DNA of 64,000 nucleotides from JBDREC01 sp043820105 [NCBI: Pseudomonadota bacterium]. GTDB lineage: Bacteria > Bdellovibrionota_F > JAHFAK01. Shown here one piece after another: positions 42,927 through 52,296 of the stretch (its first letter is position 1; each line of letters starts with the position of its first letter). The stretch spans positions 25,886 through 89,885 of the forward strand of contig JBDREC010000029.1 of assembly GCA_043820105.1 (NCBI GenBank). The letters run 5' to 3'. The translations under genes and the position numbers were made by a program. The notes under the pieces were generated by a model. It made no database searches and was not told the origin of the DNA. It saw only the letters and a list, made by a program, of their open reading frames with translations.

Positions 42927-43741
42927 TTTCTATCCATAATTTTATCAATTAGTTCCAGGCTCAGCTTGGCTTCTTTAACATCATGTACTCGAAAAATTGA
43001 TACTCCATTTAAAAAACCAAAGACATTTACAGCGATAGTGCCTGGCAATCTGTTTTCAACTGAAACATCGCTAATATTTCCAATAAAAGCTTTTCTTGAA
43101 GTGCCCAATAAAACTGGCAAACCAAGGGCCGAAAAATTTTTAATTTCCCTTAAAATAGTAAGATTATGTTCAAGAGTTTTTCCAAAACCAATTCCTGGAT
43201 CAATTGCAATATCTTTTACTCCAGCAGAGAGTAATTTTTCTGATTGTTTTTTTAAAAAAGCAAAAACTTCCTCGCTAACATTTTTTTCATATTTAGGATT
43301 TGCTTGCATATCTTGAGGATTTCCAAGCATGTGCATAATAATACAAGAAGCTTTATATTCAGAGACAATCTTAATCATTTGCTCATTAATAAAGCCTGTA
43401 ATGTCATTAATAATTTTAACTCCATTATCAAGGCCCCATTTCGTTACTTCTGGCTTGTAAGTATCAAGAGAAATAGGTATTGATAAATTCTTTAAAAGCA
43501 AAGGCAATATTTTTTCAAGGCGCTCTATCTCTTCTTTTGCTGAGATTGCTAAAGATCCTGGTCTTGAACTTTCTGCACCAATATCAATAAAGGCAGCACC
43601 AAATTTTTCCATTTGCAAGGCATCTTCAAGGCATTTTTCTTCATTATTAAAATACTTTCCACCATCTGCAAAAGAATCAGGGGTAATATTTAAAATTCCC
43701 ATGACAAGTGGTTTTGATTTATTTAATAACATTGTTGCCAT
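42923..43741 (-). CDS. folP: Dihydropteroate synthase
   Basis: A 272-residue TIM-barrel enzyme that joins 6-hydroxymethyl-dihydropterin pyrophosphate to p-aminobenzoate. The signatures are VMGILNITPDSFADGG, IDIGAESSRPGS, ISLDTYKPEV, IINDITGF, DPGIGFGKT and GTSRKAFIG. It is the first gene of the operon folP-queD-folK-rsmI-89aa. Confidence 0.95.
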   Translation of the reverse strand: MATMLLNKSKPLVMGILNITPDSFADGGKYFNNEEKCLEDALQMEKFGAAFIDIGAESSRPGSLAISAKEEIERLEKILPLLLKNLSIPISLDTYKPEVTKWGLDNGVKIINDITGFINEQMIKIVSEYKASCIIMHMLGNPQDMQANPKYEKNVSEEVFAFLKKQSEKLLSAGVKDIAIDPGIGFGKTLEHNLTILREIKNFSALGLPVLLGTSRKAFIGNISDVSVENRLPGTIAVNVFGFLNGVSIFRVHDVKEAKLSLELIDKIMDRK

Positions 43742-43882
43742 ATTTTATGTTAAATACCTTATTTTATTTAACTTTTGCCCTAAGTTTTATCCCATTCTAA
43801 AATGGCGGGTGTATATAGCAGATTTTTTTGACAATTTCAAGTTTTTATTGCAATTTTTTGTTTTTATTGAGGTTTTGGTGTT

Positions 43883-44158
43883 TTAAGTGAGACTTTCAAA
43901 AAAGCTTTTTACACGAACGGCCACATAAAAGACTGAAGATAGTAAGAAAATATAAAAATAAACTTTTTGTTTATTTCTTAGAATAATAACTATTAATATT
44001 ATAAGTAAGGACAAAAATATAATAGCATTTGATGCTACAAAATCAGCCATTCTAATAAACTCATTTGCAGTACGAATATTTGCAAAGAAGCTAGTATGTT
44101 CAAGTATTGCATAAGAAACATTAATCAAGGAAAGAAATATGTAGAAAAAAGCTTTCAT
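43883..44158 (-). CDS. Small membrane protein
   Basis: A 91-residue protein with an N-terminal hydrophobic segment and two further helices (about 44-60 and 67-83). AGGA lies a few bases before the ATG. It follows the ALDH gene by nine bases and may be co-transcribed with it. No family is recognised. Confidence 0.6.
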   Translation of the reverse strand: MKAFFYIFLSLINVSYAILEHTSFFANIRTANEFIRMADFVASNAIIFLSLLIILIVIILRNKQKVYFYIFLLSSVFYVAVRVKSFFESLT

Positions 44159-44167
44159 AAATCCTTG

Positions 44168-45691
44168 CTAGCTAATATTAAAATCAATTCCTTGCGCAAG
44201 AGGAAGCTCCTTGCCAAAATTAACAGAACAGGTTTGTCTTCTCATGTAAAATTTCCATGCATCAGAGCCTGACTCTCTTCCACCACCAGTTTCTTTTTCT
44301 CCACCAAAGGCTCCACCGATTTCAGCACCGCTTGTTCCTGTATTTATATTTGCAATTCCACAATCAGACCCAGCATATGAAACAAATTTTTCAGCTTCAC
44401 AAAAGTTAGTTGTAAACATTGAAGAAGATAGACCTTGAACAACATCATTTTGGATATTGATGGCTTCATCCATGTCTGCTGCTTCAATTAGGTAGAGTAT
44501 AGGAGCAAAGGTTTCTTCCTGTACAATTTCCATATCATTTTTAGCCTTAACAATGGTTGGCTCTACATAACATCCAGAAGAAAATTTATCTGATTCTAAT
44601 ATCCTGCCACCACAAAGAATTTCTCCGCCTTGTTTTTTTACAAGCTCCAGGGCATTCATCATGTCATTAACAGCAGACTTATCCACCAAAGGTCCCATCA
44701 AGGTTGAAGGATCAAGAGGCGAACCAATTTTGACTTGTTCATATGCTGCTAATAAGCTTTTTGAAAATTTATCATAAACTGATTTATGCAATATTAATCT
44801 TCTAGTTGTGGTGCATCGTTGTCCTGCTGTTCCCACTGAACCAAAAACTGTAGCCCTAAGAGCCATGTCCAGGTTTGCACTGTCTGAAACTAATAAAGCA
44901 TTGTTTCCGCCGAGTTCTAAAATAGTCTTTCCAAGTCTTGCTCCAACTACTGCTCCAATTCTTTTTCCCATTTTACAGGAACCTGTTGCTGAGATCAAAG
45001 GAATGTTTTTATCAGCAATCATTTTTTCACCAATCGTACTGCCTCTACCAATAACCATGCCCATGATTGGTGGAACATTATTTTTCTCTAAAACATCTGT
45101 TATAATATTTTGAACTGCAATAGCTGTTAGTGGAGTTTTTGAGGAAGGTTTCCAAATAACTGGATCGCCGCAAACTGCTGCAATAAAAGCATTCCATGCC
45201 CAAACCGCGACTGGAAAATTAAATGCAGTTATAACACCGACAACTCCTAAAGGATGCCACATTTCTCTTATCACATGCTCTTGTCTCTCACTGCTCATAG
45301 TAAGGCCGTAAAGTTGCCTTGAAAGACCAACTGCAAAATCAGCCATATCGATCATTTCCTGAACTTCACCTTCACCTTCAGCTATAATTTTCCCCATTTC
45401 ATAAGAAACAAGTTGCCCCAGTGCTTTCTTTTTTTCTCTTAGCACCATCCCCATTTGTCTTACAATTTCTCCCCTTTTAGGAGCTGGTATTTTTCTGAAT
45501 TCTTTAAAGCCATTATTAAGATTGGCCATAACTTTATCATAGTCTGCTTCTGTAGCCATTTTAACTTTTGCTATTTCTTTTCCATCAACAGGAGAAACCG
45601 AAACAAGCATATCACCATTTGTTTCATGCCATCCGTCAGAATATGCACCACTATTTATTTCTTTGATGCCTAGTTCTTTTAAAAAATCCAT
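44168..45691 (-). CDS. ALDH7-type (antiquitin-like) aldehyde dehydrogenase
   Basis: A 507-residue NAD-dependent aldehyde dehydrogenase. The catalytic residues are Glu259 (ELGGNN) and Cys293 (GQRCTTTRR). The TTTRR segment after the cysteine and the C-terminal NTGTSGAEIGGAFGGEKETG stretch are characteristic of family 7 (antiquitin / alpha-aminoadipic-semialdehyde dehydrogenase). It probably oxidises 2-aminoadipate semialdehyde in lysine catabolism or a similar substrate. An AAGGAG precedes the ATG, directly preceded by a heptamer repeat array in its predicted leader. Confidence 0.9.
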   Translation of the reverse strand: MDFLKELGIKEINSGAYSDGWHETNGDMLVSVSPVDGKEIAKVKMATEADYDKVMANLNNGFKEFRKIPAPKRGEIVRQMGMVLREKKKALGQLVSYEMGKIIAEGEGEVQEMIDMADFAVGLSRQLYGLTMSSERQEHVIREMWHPLGVVGVITAFNFPVAVWAWNAFIAAVCGDPVIWKPSSKTPLTAIAVQNIITDVLEKNNVPPIMGMVIGRGSTIGEKMIADKNIPLISATGSCKMGKRIGAVVGARLGKTILELGGNNALLVSDSANLDMALRATVFGSVGTAGQRCTTTRRLILHKSVYDKFSKSLLAAYEQVKIGSPLDPSTLMGPLVDKSAVNDMMNALELVKKQGGEILCGGRILESDKFSSGCYVEPTIVKAKNDMEIVQEETFAPILYLIEAADMDEAINIQNDVVQGLSSSMFTTNFCEAEKFVSYAGSDCGIANINTGTSGAEIGGAFGGEKETGGGRESGSDAWKFYMRRQTCSVNFGKELPLAQGIDFNIS

Positions 45692-45705
45692 TGAACACTC
45701 CTTGG

Positions 45706-45757
45706 TTTAAGTGGTAAGTGGTAAGTGATAAGTGGTAAGTGGTAAGTGGTAAGTGGT
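45706..45757 (+). repeat. Heptamer GGTAAGT tandem repeat
   Basis: Seven 7-bp units (TTTAAGT, GGTAAGT five times, one GATAAGT). The array begins directly next to the Shine-Dalgarno of the ALDH gene. Confidence 0.9.
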
Positions 45758-45789
45758 GTAAAAAGTACCGTGTACAGAGAGAAAAGGTT

Positions 45790-45820
45790 CTTACGACTTA
45801 CGACATACGACTTACGACTT
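45790..45820 (-). repeat. Heptamer CTTACGA tandem repeat
   Basis: Four 7-bp units (CTTACGA three times, CATACGA) plus a partial one, in the opposite sense to the array at 45706-45757. It ends one base before the trxA stop codon. Confidence 0.85.
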
Positions 45821-46147
45821 TTAAAGGTTTTTATTTATCATCGAAATAATATTTTCCTTAGGAGCGGCTCCAACCAGCTGGTCTGTAACCTGTCCATCTT
45901 TAAAAAGCATAAGTGTGGGAATTCCCTTAATACCATATTTGCTTGGTGTAAGATTATTGTCATCTACATTTACTTTGCAAAATTTAACATTTCCACCCAT
46001 TTCTTCTGCTATTTCATCAATTGTAGGTGCTATAGCTTTACAAGGAGCACACCAAACAGCCCAAAAATCAACCAGAACAGGCTTATCAGAGTTTATAACC
46101 TCTTCATCAAATTGATTATCATTTATTTCCTTAACGTAATCGGACAT
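45821..46147 (-). CDS. trxA: Thioredoxin
   Basis: A 108-residue cytoplasmic thioredoxin. The active site is WCAPC (Cys33, Cys36), a slight variant of the standard WCGPC, and the cis-proline loop is GIPTLMLFKDG. It reduces disulfides of ribonucleotide reductase and other proteins. GGAGG precedes the ATG. Heptamer arrays lie on both sides of the gene. Confidence 0.95.
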   Translation of the reverse strand: MSDYVKEINDNQFDEEVINSDKPVLVDFWAVWCAPCKAIAPTIDEIAEEMGGNVKFCKVNVDDNNLTPSKYGIKGIPTLMLFKDGQVTDQLVGAAPKENIISMINKNL

Positions 46148-46181
46148 AATTCCTCCAAAAAGTAATAAGTTGTTTTACAGT

Positions 46182-46293
46182 GGTAAGTGGTAGGTGGTAA
46201 GTGGTAAGTGGTAAATAAAATTAAATACATTTATTGAAATGTAAATAATTTTAAATTTTACAACTTACAACTTAAAACTTACGACTTAAAACT
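46182..46293. repeat. Paired inverted heptamer arrays
   Basis: GGTAAGT-type units (five, 46182-46216) are followed by ACTTACA/ACTTAAA/ACTTACG units in the opposite sense (46263-46293). The two arms can pair across an AT-rich loop. The locus lies between the gene at 46344 and trxA. Confidence 0.85.
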
Positions 46294-46343
46294 GACCTAA
46301 AAGGTACCAAAATCAAAATTTCAGATCAATAAAAAATGTAACT

Positions 46344-46844
46344 TTATTTGATTAAAATTTCAACGGACCGAATTTTTGAAATTTTCCATATCCCCTCGTT
46401 TTTATTGAATTCAATAAACATTTCTTCAACATGACTAAAGGTATCTTGCCCTTTTGATTTTCCCTTTGCTTTAAGTGTTAAATCAATATGAGCTCTTGAT
46501 TGATTTAAAATTTCCATTTTCACATCCATAAATTTAACATTAAGCTTCTCAACTTTTGATCTTAAAGCCATGTAATAATTTTTTATGACTTTATTATCAT
46601 AGTCACCATCTAAATTTATTTCCCTTACAGACACCTTACATGGGTTGCTAAAAAGATTTGCAAATTGTCCTGAATTTTGTGCAAGCCCAATTATCGAATC
46701 ATTAGAGTCCTTTGACATTAGATTTGAAAGCTTAAAAAGTTGTTTGTTTATTCTCGTTTTTTCATTTGGAAAAATAACTTTATACGCTAAATAAGCAAAT
46801 CCTATAAGTAAAATTCCAATAAAAATTCTTTTTAAAATTACCAT
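46344..46844 (-). CDS. Membrane-anchored protein, NTF2/Tim44-like domain possible
   Basis: A 166-residue protein with one N-terminal transmembrane helix and a soluble alpha/beta domain. The pattern of a helix-rich first half followed by long strands (AHIDLTLKAKG, MFIEFNKNEGIWKISKIRSVEI) resembles SnoaL/Tim44-like folds, but no motif proves it. It overlaps lepB by seven bases and is coupled to it. Confidence 0.65.
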   Translation of the reverse strand: MVILKRIFIGILLIGFAYLAYKVIFPNEKTRINKQLFKLSNLMSKDSNDSIIGLAQNSGQFANLFSNPCKVSVREINLDGDYDNKVIKNYYMALRSKVEKLNVKFMDVKMEILNQSRAHIDLTLKAKGKSKGQDTFSHVEEMFIEFNKNEGIWKISKIRSVEILIK

Positions 46845-47341
46845 GACACTGATCCTACAATCCTTGTTAAAGGCGTTTGCCCAAAAACATGTTGCTCAAT
46901 AGGTGTTGATCTATTGTCACCAATTACATATATATTTCCTTCTTCCACTTTCCTTGCTTCTAGGTTCCAATTCAAATTATAAAAAAGATAAGGCTCCTTT
47001 AATCTTTTTCCATTAATAAGTAAGTTGCCGTTTTTAAACTCAACTGTTTCACCTGAAAAGGCAACAATTCTCTTCATAAGCATTACTTTTTTTCCAGCAT
47101 ATTTTATTAATACAACATCATATCTTTTGGGTTTTGAATAGATATACTTCACTTTATTACAAAAATTCCACTCTCCATTTTCATAAGTGGGTTCCATGCT
47201 AAAGCCATCAATATATATGGGTGTAAATACATATCCAAAAAATAAATATGTAAACAGAACTAAAGCAAAGACTCTTAACAAAAAAAACAGTGTTATTTTT
47301 GGAAACAAAAATTGCTTTAGCCTTTTATTTTTAAACATCAA
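46838..47341 (-). CDS. lepB: Signal peptidase I
   Basis: A 167-residue leader peptidase that cleaves Sec signal peptides. It has one N-terminal transmembrane helix. The catalytic serine is in IDGFSMEPT (Ser48) and the general-base lysine in LMKRIVAFSGE (Lys90). The GDNRSTPIEQHVFGQ box follows. It is a short form without the large insertions of enterobacterial LepB. An eight-base repeat array lies immediately upstream of the start. Confidence 0.9.
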   Translation of the reverse strand: MMFKNKRLKQFLFPKITLFFLLRVFALVLFTYLFFGYVFTPIYIDGFSMEPTYENGEWNFCNKVKYIYSKPKRYDVVLIKYAGKKVMLMKRIVAFSGETVEFKNGNLLINGKRLKEPYLFYNLNWNLEARKVEEGNIYVIGDNRSTPIEQHVFGQTPLTRIVGSVSW

Positions 47342-47345
47342 TCAC

Positions 47346-47422
47346 CTTATTCCCTTATTCCCTTGTTCCCTTGTTCCCTTGTTCCCTTGTTCCCTTGTTC
47401 CCTTGTTCCCTTGTTCCCTTAT
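47346..47422 (-). repeat. Octamer CTTGTTCC tandem repeat
   Basis: Nine full 8-bp units (two CTTATTCC and seven CTTGTTCC) plus a partial unit, beginning four bases upstream of the lepB start. Seven units are identical, so the array is probably recent or unstable. Confidence 0.9.
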
Positions 47423-47534
47423 ACATATTATTTTCATATTTATCAAAACAAAAATTAATTCTTGAAATTTTTCAAAAAATATAAGAATGATGTGTCGCAT
47501 TGAATTTTATTGCTTACACTAAAGAGGAGATTCT

Positions 47535-48992
47535 ATGGAAATTAATAATTCTAAAACAAAAGATGTTTTGCATTGGTTTAAAGAAATAAGCAAAATCCCA
47601 AGATGCTCAAAAAATGAGGCTGCGATATCCAAATGGCTAGAAAACTGGGCTCAAACTCACAATCTAGAATCCAAATTTGATGATTTTGGAAATATCCTTA
47701 TAAAAGTCCCAGCAAGCCCTGGCTGTGAAAATGCTCCAGCCATTGTTCTTCAGGGTCACATGGATATGGTTTGCGAAAAAAACAATGATTCAAATCATGA
47801 TTTTACTAAAGACCCAATCGAATTTATTTTTGACGGTGAATGGCTTAAGGCAAACAAAACAAGCCTTGGCGCTGATAATGGAATTGCAATTGCGATGGCA
47901 TTAACAGCTGCCCTTGATAAAGAAATAAAGCATCCAAAACTTGAATTGCTTTTTACCCTTGATGAAGAAACTGGCTTAAATGGTGCTACTAACCTTGGCA
48001 CAGATTTGCTTGAAGGTAAAATTTTATTAAACATTGATTCTGATGAAGTGGGCATATTTACTATAGGTTGCGCTGGTGGAAAAGATACAGACATTAGTAT
48101 TCCTTTAGAATTTGAAGATATAAATAAAGACAAAAAACCTTATTTAATAAAAGCTTTTGGCATGAAGGGTGGTCATTCCGGAACAGATATTATTTTGGAT
48201 AGAGCAAATGCAATTGTGGTCCTTGCTCGCACATTAAATGACTTAAGAAAAAATTCTTGCTTTAACATATTAAGCATTAATGGAGGAACAGCTCATAATG
48301 CTATTCCTAGAGACGCTCAAGCTCTTATATTATTAAATCAGGATGATTATGCTAAAACACAGGAAAAACTTCATGCCTTTGAAGACATATTAAAAACAGA
48401 ATATAAATTAATGGATCCTGGTCTAAGTCTTTCAATTGAAGAAGCAACATTCAATGCAGGAGATACTAAAGCCTGTACTTGCTTGTCTTCAAAAAAACTT
48501 ATCAACACTATTCTTGGCTTTCCACATGGGGTTGCTCATATGGATAAGGGAGCTGAAAATCTTGTTCAGACTTCAAGCAATTTGGCGATTGTAAAGATAG
48601 TAAATGATAATCTTGAAGTTCTTTCAAGCCAGAGAAGTTCTTTAACATCCAGACTTCTAGGTTTATCACATAAAATTGAATCAATCGCTGCTGTTGCTGG
48701 CGGTACCAGCACCACTGGAAATGGCTATCCGCCATGGGAAGCAAACTGGGATTCAAATCTATTAACCGTTTGTAATTCTGTTTATAAAGAAATATTTAAT
48801 AAAGATGCAGTAGTTGATGTAATTCACGCTGGTTTAGAATGTGGAATTATTGGAAACAAATACCCTGGCATGGAAATGGTTTCTTTTGGACCAACAATTA
48901 AAAACGCTCACTCTCCGGATGAGAAATTAAAGATTTCAGACATTGAGAAAGTCTATGACCTTGTTGTTGGAATAATGAAAGCCTATCTATAA
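47535..48992 (+). CDS. pepD: Aminoacyl-histidine dipeptidase (M20C)
   Basis: A 485-residue M20C-family metallo-dipeptidase. The first metal ligand is in QGHMDMVCEKN (His75, with Asp77), and LGADNGIAIAMAL and LDEETGLNGA supply the bridging aspartate and catalytic glutamate pair. The internal GGHSGTDI lies in the dimerisation lid region. It hydrolyses dipeptides such as Xaa-His in the cytoplasm. GAGGAG precedes the ATG. It may link with the Dpp-type permeases nearby in peptide use. Confidence 0.9.
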   Translation: MEINNSKTKDVLHWFKEISKIPRCSKNEAAISKWLENWAQTHNLESKFDDFGNILIKVPASPGCENAPAIVLQGHMDMVCEKNNDSNHDFTKDPIEFIFDGEWLKANKTSLGADNGIAIAMALTAALDKEIKHPKLELLFTLDEETGLNGATNLGTDLLEGKILLNIDSDEVGIFTIGCAGGKDTDISIPLEFEDINKDKKPYLIKAFGMKGGHSGTDIILDRANAIVVLARTLNDLRKNSCFNILSINGGTAHNAIPRDAQALILLNQDDYAKTQEKLHAFEDILKTEYKLMDPGLSLSIEEATFNAGDTKACTCLSSKKLINTILGFPHGVAHMDKGAENLVQTSSNLAIVKIVNDNLEVLSSQRSSLTSRLLGLSHKIESIAAVAGGTSTTGNGYPPWEANWDSNLLTVCNSVYKEIFNKDAVVDVIHAGLECGIIGNKYPGMEMVSFGPTIKNAHSPDEKLKISDIEKVYDLVVGIMKAYL

Positions 48993-49012
48993 ATTCAAAG
49001 CCCTTTGTTTCC

Positions 49013-49040
49013 TTGACTTTTACCATATTAATTTTATATT
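49013..49040 (+). promoter_or_regulatory. Sigma-70 promoter of khpA
   Basis: TTGACT (49013-49018), a 16-bp spacer and TATATT (49035-49040). The predicted start near 49047 gives a leader of about 29 nt. Confidence 0.5.
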
Positions 49041-49075
49041 TAATTACCCATAATTATCTTTAGCAAGGGAAAAAT

Positions 49076-49306
49076 ATGGAAAATCTTCTTCGAAAAATAG
49101 TGGAAAAGATTGTCGTTGATCCAGATCAAATCGAAATAGAAGCTATCCATGGTGAACAAGCCTATATTCTTAAATTAAAAGTTGCAAAAGAAGATACTGG
49201 CAGAATTATTGGAAAAAGCGGTAGAAATGCCGAAGCAATCAGAACTATACTCCAGGCAGTGGGAGCAAAAAAAGGTCATAAAGTAATAGTTGAAATCCTT
49301 GATTAA
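49076..49306 (+). CDS. khpA: KhpA-type KH-domain RNA-binding protein
   Basis: A 76-residue single KH-domain protein with the GKSGRNAEAIR loop (the GxxG RNA-binding motif). KhpA binds structured RNAs, often with KhpB. In many genomes it lies next to rpsP or rimM; here it is isolated. Its stop overlaps the convergent permease gene by four bases. Confidence 0.9.
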   Translation: MENLLRKIVEKIVVDPDQIEIEAIHGEQAYILKLKVAKEDTGRIIGKSGRNAEAIRTILQAVGAKKGHKVIVEILD

Positions 49307-50337
49307 TTTTCTTTTGGATTAAATCTTTTCCTTAAGCCTTCACCAAGCAAGTTATACCCATAAACTATAATAAATATTGCAAACCCTGGACTTAATACCC
49401 ATGGAAAGTCTGTTATGTTCCTGATATTTTGTGCTTCTTTTAGCATTGTCCCAAGACTTGCTACAGGCTCAGCTATGCCAATACCAAGAAAGGATAAAGT
49501 AATTTCACCAATAATATAAAATGGAATTATCAGAACAGAGTTTACAATAATAAACCCCAGCAAATTCGGTAAAATGTGTTTAATAATAATTTTGCTATCT
49601 TTAAGACCAATTACTTTTGCAGCAATAATATATTCAGAAGTCTTTAAAGACTTAACCATATTTCGAATAACCCGCGAAAATCCTGCCCATGAAATAAAGG
49701 ATAAAAGAATTATTAAAATAAGATAAATATAGGTTGATGATAAGTGAATTGGAAAAAGATTCCTCAAACTTAAAAGCAAGTAAAAAGCAGGAATTGACAT
49801 TAGCACTTCAATTAAACGCATGATTAGAAAATCTAATTTTTTACCATAATAACCAGAGATCATGCCTATAATCAAACTTAATATAACGGTTATTAAAGTT
49901 CCAATTAAACTTATTAAAATTGAAATTTGAATTCCATATAATAGTCTTGAAAAAATATCTCTGCCAAAACCATCAGATCCAAGCAAAAATAATCGCACGC
50001 TTTTATGCACAAGAAAAAGATGTCTTTTACATTTGAAAAGCCCCAAAAGTGTGTATTCGTCGCCTGAGGCAAAAAAAGCAATTGGATAAATTTTATTTTT
50101 ATCTTCTAAATATTCAAACCTTCCTGTTTCTGTTGTAAGCCTTTTGCTCGCGTAAACAAAGGGTTTGCGAAGTTTATTGTTATAATCGAAAATATGAATT
50201 TTTAAAAACATTGGGCCATGAAAGCTTTGATCTCTAAATTGATTATTAAAATGATAGGGCGCTAAAAAGCCAGAGAATATACAAATTATGTACAAGGGAA
50301 TTAGGATAACAAGTGCCTTTGCGATGATCCTGTTCAT
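49303..50337 (-). CDS. dppC: Dpp/Opp-type ABC permease, DppC-like
   Basis: A 344-residue inner-membrane permease. It has an N-terminal helix, a large periplasmic loop (about 25-115) and a C-terminal BPD_transp_1 core with GSDGFGRDIFSRLLYG, the DppC/OppC hallmark, and the EAA loop YIIAAKVIGLKDSKIIIKHI. It forms a heterodimer with the upstream DppB-like protein. The ATPase and binding protein are not in the window. The four-base overlap with dppB shows coupling. Confidence 0.85.
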   Translation of the reverse strand: MNRIIAKALVILIPLYIICIFSGFLAPYHFNNQFRDQSFHGPMFLKIHIFDYNNKLRKPFVYASKRLTTETGRFEYLEDKNKIYPIAFFASGDEYTLLGLFKCKRHLFLVHKSVRLFLLGSDGFGRDIFSRLLYGIQISILISLIGTLITVILSLIIGMISGYYGKKLDFLIMRLIEVLMSIPAFYLLLSLRNLFPIHLSSTYIYLILIILLSFISWAGFSRVIRNMVKSLKTSEYIIAAKVIGLKDSKIIIKHILPNLLGFIIVNSVLIIPFYIIGEITLSFLGIGIAEPVASLGTMLKEAQNIRNITDFPWVLSPGFAIFIIVYGYNLLGEGLRKRFNPKEN

Positions 50338-51308
50338 AGCACCTCGCTTGCTTTTACTTTAGGATCATTAAGCACTAGAAGTAAGTCCGCTAATAAATTT
50401 CCCAAAATTAAAACTATAGCAGAAAACAAAACAACTCCTGTTAAAAGAGGTGTATCCTGATTCAAAAGGGCATCCAACCCAAGACGAGCCATACCAGGCC
50501 AGGCCAAAACGATTTCAACAATTAATGAGCCATTAATTATGCTCACCAAAGAATAAGAAAAAAGCACAATCATTGGATTTAAAGCAGCCCTTAAAGCATG
50601 GTTTGTAATTATGGCTTTTTCTGTTAAGCCTTTTGATTTTGCAGTTAAAATATAATTATTATCTAGTACATCTATCATTGATGCTCGCATCTGCCTTATA
50701 TATAAAGCAGCTGTTGAAAAAGTAAGAACAAACACTGGCAAGAAAAGATGATTAGCTCGATCCATAATCTTGCTTATAAAAGAAAGATCTTCATAATTAT
50801 AACTCTTCATTCCCCCAACTGGAAACCATCCTGTTTTTATGGCAATAAAAAGAACAATTAGGGCTAAGAAAATTTTTGGCATTGATATTCCAAAATTTGA
50901 TATCATTGATATTGCTTTATCAAACCATGAATCCTGCTTAAACGCGCAAATCGACCCAAACAAAATTATTATCACCCATGAAATAAAGAGCGAAATTATG
51001 GCAAGACTTAAAGTGTTTGATACTCTATCAAAGATAAGAGAAGATACTGAGGCTTTATTTGAAAAAGAATAGCCAAAATTACCAAGCACCGCATTCTTTA
51101 ACCAAAGCAAATATCGTATAACAAATGGCTTATTAAGCCCAAAATCATTTTCATATGTTTCAATTAACTCCGTTGAAATGGCAGGATTTTGCTTTAAACT
51201 GCTTAAGTAGTTTCCTGGTGACAATTCTTCAAAAAAGAAAGTTAGAAAAGATACAATAATTATTACTGGAATTGTAGCTAAAAATCTTTTTATTAAACTA
51301 ATAAGCAT
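50334..51308 (-). CDS. dppB: Dpp/Opp-type ABC permease, DppB-like
   Basis: A 324-residue inner-membrane permease with six predicted helices. The LSPGN segment in the first periplasmic loop and the EAA loop YILTAKSKGLTEKAIITNHA are typical of DppB/OppB. Paired with the DppC-like subunit for peptide or nickel uptake; the substrate cannot be decided without the binding protein. Confidence 0.85.
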   Translation of the reverse strand: MLISLIKRFLATIPVIIIVSFLTFFFEELSPGNYLSSLKQNPAISTELIETYENDFGLNKPFVIRYLLWLKNAVLGNFGYSFSNKASVSSLIFDRVSNTLSLAIISLFISWVIIILFGSICAFKQDSWFDKAISMISNFGISMPKIFLALIVLFIAIKTGWFPVGGMKSYNYEDLSFISKIMDRANHLFLPVFVLTFSTAALYIRQMRASMIDVLDNNYILTAKSKGLTEKAIITNHALRAALNPMIVLFSYSLVSIINGSLIVEIVLAWPGMARLGLDALLNQDTPLLTGVVLFSAIVLILGNLLADLLLVLNDPKVKASEVL

Positions 51309-51458
51309 AAAATAATTTTGATAAATAATTTAGACAAAGTCAAAGATCAAATTTAATAAATTTGACAAAATCCTTTAAATAAACAAAAAGAACGTAGTTA
51401 GGCTAAAAAATAGTTTATTAACATAAAGTAAAGTAAAGTAACAAGATCAACATTAATA

Positions 51459-52295
51459 ATGAACAAAAAGTTTTACTATTATAAAATTTTCAATTTAGAT
51501 ATAAAGTCACAAACTCCCATCAAGGCTTTGGATGAAGTAAAGCAACCATCCTCTATGCCAGATATTTTGATTACAATTGGAAAAACTCCTAATACTTTGC
51601 TCAAACCATTAAGAAACAAAAATCTCTACTATCAAATGGCTGAAAATGAATTCTTGTTTTTTAATGAAAGTCTTGGATTAAAATTTTACGCAAAAAATGG
51701 AACAGAAATTATTATAGACAAAGATTGTATGGGTGATACAGACAATGTGTCTCTTTTCTTGCTTGGCAGTGTAATGGGAGCCACCCTTTATATGCGCAAT
51801 TATCTTCCATTGCATGCTTCAACCATCTTAAGCTCAAGAGGGGCTGTTATGTTTACGGGCATTTCAGGAGTCGGAAAATCTACCATAGCTTATGCATTAT
51901 ATAAAAGAGGATATAAAGTAATAAGTGATGACATTGCTCCTTTAAAACTAGAAAATAATAAGCTTTTTCTTTACTCCTCATATCCAAAGATGAAACTTTG
52001 GGAAAATGCACTTGATCTAAATAAAGTCTCTGGAAATTTTCCTCAAATCAAAGTTTCCTTTAACAAATATTATGTTTCTTATGATCCGCTTGATCAAAAT
52101 CAAGCTCTTCCAATTTACAAAATATATAATCTTGAAATACATAATGACCATGCTGTTTCAACTCTCGATAAAACTATAGAAAAAGACAGATTTAAAATTA
52201 TTTATGCAAACTCTTATAGAAATAATTATATAAATGGTCTTAACAAGCAGAGCACTTTTTTTGAAATTGCTACAAAACTAGCAAGATATCCCTGA
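51459..52295 (+). CDS. HprK-like kinase of a RiPP-type cassette
   Basis: A 278-residue protein with the C-terminal HPr-kinase fold. Key parts are His119 in LPLHASTI, Walker A GISGVGKST (Lys140) and SDDIAPL (Asp157, Asp158). It lacks the N-terminal domain of HprK, and HPr is not nearby. Kinases of this type occur in some lasso-peptide clusters, where they phosphorylate the peptide. The next gene begins one base after its stop, so the four genes form one operon. The ribosome-binding site is weak. Confidence 0.8.
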   Translation: MNKKFYYYKIFNLDIKSQTPIKALDEVKQPSSMPDILITIGKTPNTLLKPLRNKNLYYQMAENEFLFFNESLGLKFYAKNGTEIIIDKDCMGDTDNVSLFLLGSVMGATLYMRNYLPLHASTILSSRGAVMFTGISGVGKSTIAYALYKRGYKVISDDIAPLKLENNKLFLYSSYPKMKLWENALDLNKVSGNFPQIKVSFNKYYVSYDPLDQNQALPIYKIYNLEIHNDHAVSTLDKTIEKDRFKIIYANSYRNNYINGLNKQSTFFEIATKLARYP

Positions 52296-52296
52296 T

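Noticed and set aside
47346-47422. CRISPR array
   Set aside because: The repeat units are contiguous 8-bp copies without spacers; no cas genes are present.
51309-51458. Possible RiPP precursor gene upstream of the HprK-like kinase
   Set aside because: No start codon with an open frame of useful length on either strand; only AT-rich sequence and an AGTAA repeat were seen.
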